Source: a virus
Length of the DNA: 56,874 nt
Virus record (IMG/VR): IMGVR_UViG_3300020472_000030
Coordinates: 1-56,874 of that record
Strand: one strand, 5' to 3'
Numbering within the stretch: position 1 is the stretch's first letter; each line of letters opens with the position of its first letter. Shown here piece after piece: positions 34,413 to 44,400 of the stretch. A program made the position numbers and the translations under genes. The notes below the pieces were generated by a model. It had not been told where the DNA came from. It did not search any database and saw only the letters and a list, made by a program, of their open reading frames with translations.

Positions 34413-36342
34413 TTTAACCTCTACTTTTAAGTCCCATACTGATGAGGATGGAAGTATAAAAATCCGAGGTATGGCTAGTACTGCCGATTTTGATCGCGCG
34501 GGTGATTCTATTTCAGCAGATGCATGGACTAAAGGTGGGTTAAATAATTTTGAAAAGAATCCTATAATTCTTTTCAACCACGACTACAATAGGCCTATTG
34601 GAAGAGCTACTAACGTTAAAGCTACTGATAATGGTCTTGAGTTAACAGCAAAAATTAGTAAGGCGGCTAAAGATGTAGCCGAACTAGTTAAAGACGGTGT
34701 TCTTGGGGCCTTTTCTGTTGGTTTCCGAGTCAAGGACGCTGATTATATCGAGGAAACCGACGGATTGAGAATAAAGGACGCTGAATTGTTCGAGGTATCA
34801 GTAGTATCTGTGCCCTGTAATCAAACAGCTACTTTTTCACTGGCGAAGTCTTTTGACTCTATGGATGAGTACGAAGACTTCAAAAAAACTTTCACTAATA
34901 GTGACGGGGCGCAAGTCCAAAAGGAGATAACGATGTCTGAAGAGACACAACAACCCGTTGACTTGGAAGCTTTTGCTAAAAAAGTAGCTGAGGAAACTGC
35001 TGCTAAAATTGCAATGAAGCAAGCCGAGCAAAAAGCAGCCGATGAGGCTGTACAAAAAGAAGCTGAAGAGAAAGCTGCTGCGGAAGCAGACGCCAAAGTT
35101 CAGCAAGAAGAAGAGGTCAAGACGGCCATTAAAACTGGCGTAGAGTCAGGAGCTGATCGTCTTGTACAAGACATGCAAAAAGAATTCGAAGCTGCAAAAG
35201 CTGAAGAAATCAATGAGCTTGTTAAGAAGTACGAAGCCGACGTTAAAGAGAAGGCTGATGAACTCGAAGCTATGCGTAGCCGTAAGTTTGAATTTGCTAA
35301 GCAAAGCAAGCAAGAAGTTGGTAAAGAAGCTCTTCATGCTAAAGTACTTGGTGCAATTACTAAAAAAGGTTGGGATACTGACCTTGGTAAGGAAGTCATG
35401 GAAAAGCAGGGCTTAGACTTTGGTACACGAAGTTCTGCCGGTAATCTCGATATTACTGTAACTCAAGCGTTCGAAGAAGAAGTTGCACTCGAAACTAAAC
35501 TTGCGGGCTTGTTCCGTGAAATTCCTGTAACTTCTGGAGCCACAGTAATGCCTTTTGCTGCAGATGTTAATGCTGCAACTTTTGGTACCGCTTATGATAT
35601 TGATACTGCTAGCACACGTATGGATACAGTTGGTGGAACTGACGGTCAGTATGATATTACTAATAATGTACTACAAACTGAGCGTTTGGCAGCAGGTACC
35701 TACATTGATAACAATGTAGACGAAACTTCTTTAGTTTCATTCCTGCCAATGATTACCTCAGCTCTTGCACGCTCTCATGCGGTAGCAATTGATAAGGCAA
35801 TCTTATACGGTACTTCTGGACCTACTCTTGGTATCGCTGGTGGAACCGGAAGCGACAAAGGCACTGGTCTTACAGCGTCAACCGCAGCTTGTGCAGCCCA
35901 GCTTGATGGTGCACCTGTATTCGCAGACTCAATGCTTGAAGTTGGTCGTGCAGCTATGGGCAAATACGCAGTTAATCCTGCTGATATTGTCTATGTTGTT
36001 ACTATCGATGCATACTACGATCTACTTGCAGCAGATGGAAACTTCAAGACTGTAGATAAAGTTGGTTCTGATGCGGCAGTTAATATTAACGGTATGATGG
36101 GTTCTGTTTATGGTTCTCCTCTTATTGTTTCAGCAGAACTTGCTCCTGCTAACCAAGGCACAGTTGCTTGTATCATTAATACTAGCCGCTTTGTTGTAGG
36201 AAGACTCAAAGCTGTAAGCATTGAAACTGACTACGAAGTTGGTAAGCAGCGAAATGTTCTGGTCGCTAGCCAGGCATTAGGATTTAAGGCGCTTGAAGGC
36301 ACTTCTGGTGCTCACACCTTAACCCTAGCAGCTAACGCTTAA
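34396..36342 (+). CDS. Prohead protease-scaffold-major capsid fusion
   Basis: One 648-residue polyprotein. Residues ~1-165: HK97-type serine protease (RGMASTADFDRAGD, NPIILFNHDYNRPIG with His, LGAFSVGF with Ser, ELFEVSVVSVPCN). Residues ~180-310: Glu/Ala/Lys-rich coiled-coil scaffold. From about residue 315: HK97-fold capsid (ALHAKVLGAITKKGWDTDLGK, EEEVALETKLAGLFREIPV, AVSIETDYEVGKQ-type end). Cleavage in trans would release mature capsid. Ends just before a double hairpin terminator. HK97-type fusions are known but less common. Confidence 0.93.
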   Translation: MEKVFNLTSTFKSHTDEDGSIKIRGMASTADFDRAGDSISADAWTKGGLNNFEKNPIILFNHDYNRPIGRATNVKATDNGLELTAKISKAAKDVAELVKDGVLGAFSVGFRVKDADYIEETDGLRIKDAELFEVSVVSVPCNQTATFSLAKSFDSMDEYEDFKKTFTNSDGAQVQKEITMSEETQQPVDLEAFAKKVAEETAAKIAMKQAEQKAADEAVQKEAEEKAAAEADAKVQQEEEVKTAIKTGVESGADRLVQDMQKEFEAAKAEEINELVKKYEADVKEKADELEAMRSRKFEFAKQSKQEVGKEALHAKVLGAITKKGWDTDLGKEVMEKQGLDFGTRSSAGNLDITVTQAFEEEVALETKLAGLFREIPVTSGATVMPFAADVNAATFGTAYDIDTASTRMDTVGGTDGQYDITNNVLQTERLAAGTYIDNNVDETSLVSFLPMITSALARSHAVAIDKAILYGTSGPTLGIAGGTGSDKGTGLTASTAACAAQLDGAPVFADSMLEVGRAAMGKYAVNPADIVYVVTIDAYYDLLAADGNFKTVDKVGSDAAVNINGMMGSVYGSPLIVSAELAPANQGTVACIINTSRFVVGRLKAVSIETDYEVGKQRNVLVASQALGFKALEGTSGAHTLTLAANA

Positions 36343-36350
36343 TAGCACTC

Positions 36351-36405
36351 TGATTACTTTTAGTAATCATGGAAACTGGGGGAGGTTCTCCTCCCCTAAG
36401 TTTTT
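36351..36405 (+). terminator. Double hairpin terminator after capsid gene
   Basis: TGATTAC-tttta-GTAATCA (36351-36369) followed by GGGGAGG-ttct-CCTCCCC (36379-36396) and TTTTT. Probably a partial terminator setting capsid over connector expression. Confidence 0.82.
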
Positions 36406-36417
36406 ATTAATTGACTT

Positions 36418-37008
36418 ATGGCAGACTTAATTACACTACAAGACTATAAAACTGCAGAGGGCATTACCGCCCCTAAAGATGATGGTAGGCTTAATGTAAT
36501 TATTCCTTCAGTAAGTCAATTAATAAAAACTTATTGTGGCAATAGTTTTGTTGACTTTTATGCCTCTAACAAAACAGAAACATTTGATATTGACTGGACG
36601 ACTCATGTTGTACAATTAACGGAAAGTCCGGTAACTACTATAGTGAGTGTAGAAGAGCGCGACTCTTATAGTGCTGCTTATACAACACTTACTACAGGAG
36701 CATATGAGTATTCTCTAGATTCTAGTACAGATAGTGTTATGCGTACTTATTCATCAGGAGGATACAGAAACTGGCCCAGAGGAGTAGGAGCAGTTAAGAT
36801 CGTGTATAAAGCAGGGTATAGTGCAGTACCTGCCGATCTTAAGTTAGCAGTATTAGACTTAGTTACCTACTACTTAAAAGACGAGCACAAACAGAGGCAG
36901 TCTATAGCGGGTGCTAGTATACAGAACCAAGGTAGTTCTGGACAATCAAATAACGTCGGATTTCCCGACCATATTAAGAGAGTCTTAGACTTGTATAAAA
37001 ACTTTTAA
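36418..37008 (+). CDS. Head-tail connector (gp6-like)
   Basis: 196 residues, helical bundle start ITLQDYKTAEGITAPKDDGRLNVIIPSVSQLIKTYC, inserted beta region, KIVYKAGYSAVPADLKLAVLDLVTYYLKDEH. This is the HK97 gp6/DUF3168-neighbour connector layout. It seals the portal. The C-terminus overlaps the next ATG by 1 base. Confidence 0.82.
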   Translation: MADLITLQDYKTAEGITAPKDDGRLNVIIPSVSQLIKTYCGNSFVDFYASNKTETFDIDWTTHVVQLTESPVTTIVSVEERDSYSAAYTTLTTGAYEYSLDSSTDSVMRTYSSGGYRNWPRGVGAVKIVYKAGYSAVPADLKLAVLDLVTYYLKDEHKQRQSIAGASIQNQGSSGQSNNVGFPDHIKRVLDLYKNF

Positions 37009-38315
37009 TGGCCACTAGACGATTAGCACAAAAAGTTTTAAAAGAGCTTTTAAAATCTTCTGATCCCATACGTGACACTCTTGTAGCACAAGTAGGGCAA
37101 ATACTTTTTGTAAGTCCAAAAAGATTTAAGGAAGCTTTAGCTGATATTTTTGGTGATAGTTTAGATGCTAAAGCTCTTGATGCCATATGGAAAGAATGGG
37201 ATATTTATTTACAGACACAAAGAAGTAGTAGAAATATAACTAAACAACGTTTACAAGAACTAACAGACGCTTTACATAGAATACCTCCAAGAAGAGGAGA
37301 AAAAGCTTATATAATTGCTTCGTACGAAACAATAAAAAAAGCAAAAGGCGGAAGTGGAAAACTTGGAAGTATAATTAAAACCAAAGGAATTGACGAAAAC
37401 GATAATAGATTAAATTTAATAGGAGGTAAGGGGGATAAATTCGGGTCTCAATTAGGCCATGAAGAAAAAGGAAGAGGTGCTGCTGCTAGTGCCGCAAAAG
37501 TTCTTAAAGCCAAAGGATTAGTTTCTCGTAGCAAGGCAAAGGAAAAAGAGCAAATTTTTGAACTTATTGATGATTATTTAAATGATTTAGATGTTACTAT
37601 AACGCATGAGCAAATGTTTACTGCAAAAGGTAAGTTAAGAAAAAAATATATACCTGTATTAACTTGGCAAAAAGCAGTTGATAATCAAACAATGAAAAGA
37701 ACTGAAGAAGATGCATTAAAATTTTTACAAGCAGAGTTAAGTGAAAACTTAGCTGAAATGGAAGGGTCTACTCCTTTAAAAGATGCGCTAAGTCAAATAA
37801 TGTTTTTTAATGTATCCCCAAAAAAACAAACCAGGAGAGTTAGAACTAAAGGGAAGAAAAAAGCAGTAATAAATGAAAAAAATAAAAGCTCTCAAAAAGG
37901 AAAACAGAAACAGAAAAGAAAAATAAAAGCAGTAAGAGACGGAGGACTTCCTGCTTCTCTTACAAAGTTAAAAGCAAAAAAGAGTTCACAGGGATTCAAT
38001 CAATTAAGCTTATTAGCTTTAATAAATAAAAAACTGCCAAAAACGGTTCAAAAAAATATGAGGCCTCCCGCGCTCCAGAGCCAAACAGGAAGATTAGCAA
38101 GAAGTGTAGAATTAAAAGATGTAACTACAACACGTCAGGGTTTTTTAAGTTTTGGTTACACATATGAAAAAGACCCTTATCAAGTGTTTGAAGTAGGAGC
38201 AGGAGCAGCTCCTTGGGCCAGCCCTCAAAGAGACCCAAGAAGGCTTATTGATAGGTCAGTAAGAGAAGTAGCAGCAGAGTTGGCATTAGGAAGATTCTAC
38301 ACTAGGAGACTATAG
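37008..38315 (+). CDS. Neck/tail-completion-type protein (435 aa)
   Basis: Basic protein with a Lys-rich centre (SSQKGKQKQKRKIKAV) and a C-terminal part shared with many marine phages: LLALINKKLPKTVQKNMRPPALQSQTGRLARSVEL, SFGYTYEKDPYQVFE, RDPRRLIDRSVREVAAEL and RFYTRRL. The position between connector and tail terminator suggests a neck or head-completion protein. The long N-terminal extension is not understood. Confidence 0.68.
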   Translation: MATRRLAQKVLKELLKSSDPIRDTLVAQVGQILFVSPKRFKEALADIFGDSLDAKALDAIWKEWDIYLQTQRSSRNITKQRLQELTDALHRIPPRRGEKAYIIASYETIKKAKGGSGKLGSIIKTKGIDENDNRLNLIGGKGDKFGSQLGHEEKGRGAAASAAKVLKAKGLVSRSKAKEKEQIFELIDDYLNDLDVTITHEQMFTAKGKLRKKYIPVLTWQKAVDNQTMKRTEEDALKFLQAELSENLAEMEGSTPLKDALSQIMFFNVSPKKQTRRVRTKGKKKAVINEKNKSSQKGKQKQKRKIKAVRDGGLPASLTKLKAKKSSQGFNQLSLLALINKKLPKTVQKNMRPPALQSQTGRLARSVELKDVTTTRQGFLSFGYTYEKDPYQVFEVGAGAAPWASPQRDPRRLIDRSVREVAAELALGRFYTRRL

Positions 38316-38767
38316 TGGTAAACGAAAGAAAGTATACGTCTCGTAGGGCTGGAATAACCGCGGCTCTTGCTAATGCTATTTCAAAAATAGACGGCAGAGG
38401 TCTTTATAAGCAAGCAGTAGCAGAGACAAGCCCCCGACTTAAGTTCTGGGATGAAGTGGAAGAATTCCCTGCAGTCCATTTAAATGCAGGATCAGAAACT
38501 CGACAATACCAAACAGCAGGATATAAGGATAGATTTTTAAATGTAACAGTTCGTTGTTATGTTAATCAAGAAGACGCAGTTGAAGCACTAGACGAATTAA
38601 TGGAAGATGTAGAAACTGTATTAGAAGAAAACGGTCAATTGCTTTATACAGATCGAAATGGTTTAGAGCAAAAAACTCAACAGATCACTATAATCAGTAT
38701 TGATACTGATGAAGGTGTGTTAGATCCTCTAGGTGTAGGAGAAATACTAATAGAGGTTCGTTACTAG
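38315..38767 (+). CDS. Tail terminator-like protein (150 aa), GTG start
   Basis: GTG overlaps the previous stop. Pattern RAGITAALANAISKIDGRGLYK, FPAVHLNAGSETRQYQ, TVRCYVNQEDAVEALDELMEDVETVLEE and LDPLGVGEILIEVRY fits lambda gpU/HK97 gp10-neighbour tail terminators. It caps the tail tube and fixes head-tail joining. Ordering before the tail tube gene supports it. Confidence 0.78.
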   Translation: MVNERKYTSRRAGITAALANAISKIDGRGLYKQAVAETSPRLKFWDEVEEFPAVHLNAGSETRQYQTAGYKDRFLNVTVRCYVNQEDAVEALDELMEDVETVLEENGQLLYTDRNGLEQKTQQITIISIDTDEGVLDPLGVGEILIEVRY

Positions 38768-38829
38768 GAAAATTCTGGCACGAACAGACGTTCACGACTC
38801 AGTCTTTTCAAGTTTATAGGAGATAATCC

Positions 38830-40512
38830 ATGGCAGAACAGCTATATTTTAGCCGTGATACTCGAATGTTTGTTCAGTTTAGAAATACAACGGACAATAC
38901 AGAGACAGCGGCTGATTTAGGAAAAGGCGCTCTTTGGGAAATTCCTGTACTTGATGGGTACAGTTTTTCTCAAACCACTAACACTTCGGAAATAACCTTA
39001 GCCGAAATGGAAAGTAGTGCTGGTGTAAGTAGAAGGGGTCGTCGTATGTTTACAGACTCTCTTGCACCCGCAGAATGGTCTTTTGCAACATATATTCGTC
39101 CTTTCGATTCAGTCGGACAAACCGCATTAGGAAATTCTTATGACGGTGCTAAGGGCGCGGAAACAGGAAGCAACACAGGCGTACACGCAGTAGAAGAAGT
39201 ATTATGGGCTTCAATGTTTGGCGCAGATAAGTATACTACTAATTCAAGTGTTCAAAAGTTTCGAAGGAATGTTCAGGCGGTAAGCGGGTCAGAAACTGAC
39301 GTTCTTGCTCCGGGCGGGGATAACATGGTTCTTACTATTCAAGAATCAAATAGATCAGCCTTGCATTCTTTTGTAATATGGTTCTTAATTGATACAGATA
39401 CGGATAATCCACTTGTTTATAGAATGCCTGAATCAATCGTTAATGAAGTTAGTATTGATTTTGATGTTGACGGTATTGCTACTCTTAACTGGAGTGGGTT
39501 CTCAAAAGAAATCATTGATTACTCAGAAAAAGTCGGATTTGCTGCTCATGCCACTAACAGGCCGGCGTGTACTGGTGGACGAAAAGGAGGTGGAAACCTC
39601 ATTCTTGGCGATGTATTAATAAATACAGGCAATAGTCGTCAATTTGGACTTATAAGTACAACAGGTGGTGCAGGTAGTTCTGTTGTTACAGAAGCAATTG
39701 ATGAAGCTACTACAAGTACCAAGAACTTTATTCGTAATCGATTAACGGGTGTTGAAATTGAAACAGCCGATGGAGCAGATAAAGTCGCAGGTACTTTCCC
39801 AGGTTCTCATGTAACAGTAACAGGAATCACTCTAGTAGCAGATCCTGTTGTAACTGCAGCTAGTCATGGCTTTGCCAATGGCGATACTGTGCGAATAACA
39901 GGAACTTGTGGAATTACAAAATCTAGTGTGGATGTTCTTGATGGAATAGACCATGTAATTAGTGGTGTAACTACTAATACGTTTATTATTGCAGCTCTTG
40001 ACCTCTCGTCAGGAACTTCAGGATCCTTTAGTGGAACTCCTGTTGCTGCAAATGGTAAATATAGTTTAACACTAACTGGTGGTAGCTTTAATATTGGAAA
40101 TAATATTACTTATCTTGTACCAGAAGAATTAGGAGCAATTAACAAGCCGCTAGAGCACGTAACAGGTACACGTACTGCTACTGGTAATGCTACTTGTTAC
40201 ATTACTCTTGAAGATGCGGATACTACATCTGGTACTTCTAGACAGTTCTTTAACGATCTAGTAGGTACAAGCGCTATGGCTAAAGTTGTGAATAAGTTTA
40301 AGGTTACAATGCATATTGGTGGTACAGCCGCTACAGGTAATACTACTGATCCTGCATTAAAAATCATATTCCCAACAGCACATATTGAAGTACCAACTCA
40401 CTCAGTAGAAGATATAATATCTCTAGAAACTAACTTTACGGCACTTCCAACTGACTTTGGATCTGCTGATGAAATTACTTCTATCACATATTATCCACCT
40501 TCATCCTACTAA
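38830..40512 (+). CDS. Major tail tube protein with Ig-like insertions (560 aa)
   Basis: N-terminal tail-tube fold (MFVQFRNTTDNTETAADLGKGALWEIP, LDGYSFSQTTNTSEITLAEM, EWSFATYIRPF), then a beta-rich C-terminal part with Ig/fibronectin-like features (VTVTGITLVADPVVTAASHGFANGD, STNT turns). Longer than typical (200-250 aa), so the extra C-terminal ~250 residues are probably surface domains. TAGGAG precedes ATG 38830. Ends at a strong terminator. Confidence 0.85.
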   Translation: MAEQLYFSRDTRMFVQFRNTTDNTETAADLGKGALWEIPVLDGYSFSQTTNTSEITLAEMESSAGVSRRGRRMFTDSLAPAEWSFATYIRPFDSVGQTALGNSYDGAKGAETGSNTGVHAVEEVLWASMFGADKYTTNSSVQKFRRNVQAVSGSETDVLAPGGDNMVLTIQESNRSALHSFVIWFLIDTDTDNPLVYRMPESIVNEVSIDFDVDGIATLNWSGFSKEIIDYSEKVGFAAHATNRPACTGGRKGGGNLILGDVLINTGNSRQFGLISTTGGAGSSVVTEAIDEATTSTKNFIRNRLTGVEIETADGADKVAGTFPGSHVTVTGITLVADPVVTAASHGFANGDTVRITGTCGITKSSVDVLDGIDHVISGVTTNTFIIAALDLSSGTSGSFSGTPVAANGKYSLTLTGGSFNIGNNITYLVPEELGAINKPLEHVTGTRTATGNATCYITLEDADTTSGTSRQFFNDLVGTSAMAKVVNKFKVTMHIGGTAATGNTTDPALKIIFPTAHIEVPTHSVEDIISLETNFTALPTDFGSADEITSITYYPPSSY

Positions 40513-40514
40513 TG

Positions 40515-40536
40515 ATAAGGGGCTTCGGCCCCTTAT
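40515..40536 (+). terminator. UUCG-type terminator after the tail tube gene
   Basis: ATAAGGGGC-ttcg-GCCCCTTAT, a 9-bp stem with UUCG tetraloop, followed by TTCCC. It separates high-level tail tube expression from the tail-tip genes, which have their own promoter. Confidence 0.88.
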
Positions 40537-40562
40537 TTCCCTTCACCCACGAAAAATAATTC

Positions 40563-40591
40563 TTGACATTTTTTGTGATTTACCGTATAAT
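40563..40591 (+). promoter_or_regulatory. Promoter for the tail assembly genes
   Basis: TTGACA-17-TATAAT, CCGTATAAT context. It restarts transcription after the terminator. Confidence 0.9.
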
Positions 40592-40618
40592 TTAGTTTTT
40601 AAATGAGGAATGTTCCCA

Positions 40619-41062
40619 ATGGCAGAAGATAAAACAACTAGTACCAAACCCGAAGTTTCATTAAAGAGTCTCATGACTCCAAGTAAAACAGTATCAGTAG
40701 AGTTTCCAAGGTTTAAAGGTGTGACTATTGATTTATGTTACTTAGCAAGGGAGGAACTAGTTAAACTTCGTAAACGATGTATGAGTACGAAGTGGGATAA
40801 AAAAAGTCATCAACCTTTTGAAGAAATAGATGACGATAAATTCATTGTAGAATATTGTAAAGCAGTTATTAAAGGCTGGAAAGGGCTAAAATTTTCATAC
40901 TTAGAAGAGCTTCTTTTGGTGGATATTAGCGACCTTAACCCTGAAGATTGCTTGCCTTATACTAAAGAAAATGCAGAACTGTTGATGAAAAATGCAACAG
41001 ATTTTGATACTTGGGTTACAGAAACAGTAGGTGACCTTGAAAATTTTACTGGAAACAAGTAG
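40619..41062 (+). CDS. Tail assembly chaperone (gpG-like, frame 0)
   Basis: 147 residues (start chosen at ATG 40619 with GAGG upstream; ATG 40610 has no room for a site). Mostly helical with VDISDLNPEDCLPYTKENAELLMKNATDFDTWV. Produced at a high level; a fraction is extended by -1 frameshift at 41041-41047 into the T part. gpG/gpGT chaperones bind the tape measure during tail assembly. Confidence 0.85.
   Translation: MAEDKTTSTKPEVSLKSLMTPSKTVSVEFPRFKGVTIDLCYLAREELVKLRKRCMSTKWDKKSHQPFEEIDDDKFIVEYCKAVIKGWKGLKFSYLEELLLVDISDLNPEDCLPYTKENAELLMKNATDFDTWVTETVGDLENFTGNK
41041..41047 (+). promoter_or_regulatory. Programmed -1 frameshift site AAATTTT
   Basis: In frame 0 the codons are GAA AAT TTT; the heptamer AAATTTT fits X XXY YYZ. 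The -1 frame has a TGA at 41038-41040, immediately upstream, and is open afterwards; frame 0 ends at 41062. The slip can only occur in this window of 21 bases. Confidence 0.85.
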
Positions 41063-41475
41063 ACAGAATTCGAAGTCTACTTGATGCCTTTGTTCAGCAA
41101 AGTACCCAGGAAATAGACAAAGAAAAGTATCTTCGCATTTGTGAACAATTAGGGCAAGTACCTGACCCAGATAAAATGCCGCTTGATATTTCAGACTTTC
41201 CTTCTGAAGTTCAAGTGGCATTTTTTATGTTCAATTTACTGTCAGACAACTGGGATGGTATGACCGGAACTTACATGGGAAAGGATTGGGCACAATGCAC
41301 ACAACTATTTGAGATATATAGCATTGAGGATCCTACAACTACTATATATTTTATGAAGATGTATGAATCTTTATTGGTCGGGGCAAGAATAGCAGAACAA
41401 AAACGAAAATCAGACGCTCAAAAACGAAAATCAGAACAAGCGGGTAAAAAATACACCCATAATATTAGAGGCTAA
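41047..41475 (+). CDS. gpT-like extension of the tail chaperone (-1 frame)
   Basis: From TAC at 41047 the -1 frame encodes YWKQVDRIRSLLDAFVQQ, KYLRICEQLGQVPDPDKMP and DISDFPSEVQVAFFMFNLLSD, ending with a Lys/Gln tail that abuts the tape measure start. The fusion with the G part would be about 285 residues. No ribosome site precedes the first ATG in this frame (41176), so it is made only by frameshift. Confidence 0.85.
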   Translation, partial: YWKQVDRIRSLLDAFVQQSTQEIDKEKYLRICEQLGQVPDPDKMPLDISDFPSEVQVAFFMFNLLSDNWDGMTGTYMGKDWAQCTQLFEIYSIEDPTTTIYFMKMYESLLVGARIAEQKRKSDAQKRKSEQAGKKYTHNIRG

Positions 41476-44400
41476 TGGCTAAAAATCAAGTATATATTGA
41501 TGTAGTAATTGACGATAAAGGCACGACAAAACGTGTTGCTGTTAATGCAAAAAAACTTGGTATTGAACTAGAAAAATCAGGTGTCGCCGCAGATCGAGCA
41601 GCAACAGGTCAAGATAAGATAGCAAAGTCAGCCAGAGATGTAGACAGAAATATGCGTGGGGCGGCGAATATGACGTCCAACAGCACAAAGCAATACTCAA
41701 AAATGCAGCAAGGTATGGGAGGTCTTGTCGGCGCTTATGCAACTCTTGCTGCTCAGGTATTCGCTGTTTCTGCTGCTTTTCAATTTTTACAAAATGCTTC
41801 AGATTTTAAGAATTTAGTTGCAGGGCAGGAAGCTCTTGGTACAGTTACAGGTGTTGCGTATAAAACTATTACTCATGCAATGATTGAAGCAACAGATGCA
41901 CAATTAAAATATATTGATGCAGCTCGAGCTGCGGCTATTGGTACAGCAGCCGGACTATCTTCTGGTCAGTTAACGGGACTTGCGGAAGCAGCAAAAAATG
42001 CTTCATTTGCTTTAGGAAGAGATTTAACGGATTCAATGAATCGTTTAGTAAGAGGTGTAACAAAAGCAGAACCCGAACTCTTAGACGAATTAGGTATTAT
42101 TCTAAGATTAGAGCCCGCTACAGAAAAATACGCACAAAAAATAGGAAAAGCAAGAGAAGAGCTAAATGCTTATGAAAGAACACAAGCAGTAGCAAATGAA
42201 GTTTTAGGGCAGGCGGAAAGAAAGTTTGGCGCTATAGCTGAGCTAATGGATCCAAGCGCTACCGCTTTAGCTCGTTTTACAAAATCCTTTGATGAACTTA
42301 TAAATATATTTAAAGTAGGTCTTATAGAAGGGTTAACTCCTATTTTAAAATTTCTTACAGATAACACAATGGCTTTAGTAGCTACTTTAACTTTATTAGG
42401 TACTCCAATTCTTAAAGCTATTCTTCCGAATCTTGCTCTCATGAGAGAATCCGCAATAAAATTAGGAAAGGTATATGAAGAGCAAGCAGATAAATTTGAA
42501 GCCGCCATGGACCGACAAACAGCAGCTTTAGAGGGGCAAGTTGCCGCTAGAAAAAAAGCAGTTGCTGGTGCCGAAGCCGATGCAAAAAAAGCTTTAGGAA
42601 AAAGAGACGATGCAGGTACTGGAGGTCTTGGCTGGCTAACAGGGGGTGCCGCTGGAAAAGCGAATAAAGGAGCCGCAACAAGAATCCTTAATAATGCTAG
42701 AAAGGAAATGGATCAGCACGGTAAGATTCTTACTGGAAAACTAGCAGGGTATAATAGACAGCAACTAGCTGATTTAGAAAGGGCATATGCAAAAAAAGTT
42801 CAAGCATCGAAAATAGCAACTGAAAAAATAATTGGCCATTGGCAAAGGGCAGGACTGCAGATAAAAAGAGTCGGTAATTCAGTAATGTTAGGCTGGAACA
42901 AAGCAATGGTAGGAATGCAGACTGCTTCCAGAGTTGCCGCAGTAGCTATGAATTCTATATTTAATGTTATGGCAATAGCTGGTATAATTGCCATGATATG
43001 GGAAGCCGGAAAAGCTTTAATGAATTTTATAAAGCCAGTTAATGAAGCTCTAGAACGGCAGAAAGAAATAGTGGATGAGCTACAAAGGAAGTATAACCAG
43101 TTGGGCGTAGAAATGGGAAATGCTCAAAAAGCCCGAAAAACTTTATTAACAGGAACGGAACAAGCTTCTTCTAGAGGTCAGTCTATGGCTAGTTTTGATA
43201 TGCCTGCCTTTCTTGAAAATATAGATACGCTGTCAAACATGACAAAAGGTAGTGAAGAATTTAATAAGCTGCAAGGAACGTTAATGAAGGCGCTTCTTGC
43301 TGCTAGCAAACTAGATACACGATTTGTTGCCCTTGCTGACAACATTAGAAACGGGGAGCAAGTAACAAAAAGTCAAGCAGAAAGAATGACACAGTTAGCT
43401 AATGAGATTATTAATACTGGTCAAATTATTGATCGACTTCCTGAGACACTGCAAGCAGCAGATGCTGCTTTTGTATCTTTAACATCAAACTTCGTAAAAA
43501 CTACCCCCATGCAAGAATATTTAGAAATTCAACAAAAAGCTATAGACGCTCAAATAGTTAATTTACAAGAAGCTGATAGAGGCCAGCAAGCCCTCGGAAA
43601 AGAAATCGCCAAGCAGATAAAAATTAGACAAGAGCAAGCAAAAATAGATACAGAGTACTGGAATAATAATAAGAGTCTAGTAGCGCGGGCTGTAGGAGGC
43701 CTGAACAAATTTAATAAGTTAACCGACGCGGCACAAAGTAAATGGAGAGATCTTTTTGGTATAGAAGACTTAACTAAAGGTAGTTCGTATTTAAGTGACG
43801 AAGAGTTAGCTAATACCAAAAAAACACGAATTGAAGCTGTAGATAGGGTTAATGATGAAATCAAGGCACTGGGGAAATTGCGGACGGAACAACAGCAGAT
43901 TCAAAAACACGAAACTCAGCGTTTAAACATACAAAAGGAAAGAATAAGACTTGAAAAAGCCGCCAGTGATCTTGCAAGTCTTGGAATTACTAAGCAAGGC
44001 GAATTAAATAATCTTGCACAACAAGAGTTTAATATTTCTAAGCCGTATCTTAAAGCTCAAGAGGACTTGAATAAAGCTCAAACAGCAATAACTTTGAATA
44101 AAATAAAAGGAGTTAAAGCAGGAAGTGATGAGGATAAGCAAGCCCAAGAAGTATTAAGAATAAATACAGAACAGCATCGAGTAGCTAAATTAAGATATGA
44201 TTTAGAAATGTTGCGTCACAACTTTTTAAAAGCAGAAATCGAACTACAAGAAAAATTATTAGCTGGAAAAATAAGAATACATGAATTAGATAGAGATACT
44301 CGAAGGAGTGAAGAGCGCTCTAAAGATTTAAGCGTCTTTGGTTCAGGACGAGGAAATCCTATAGTTGCTCAAGCAGAAAGAAAAGAAAAACTAAGGCGCC

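Noticed and set aside
34821-35337. Long Ser/Ala-rich minus-strand frames opposite the capsid scaffold
   Set aside because: They are complements of the Glu/Ala/Lys-rich coiled-coil codons, a common artefact.
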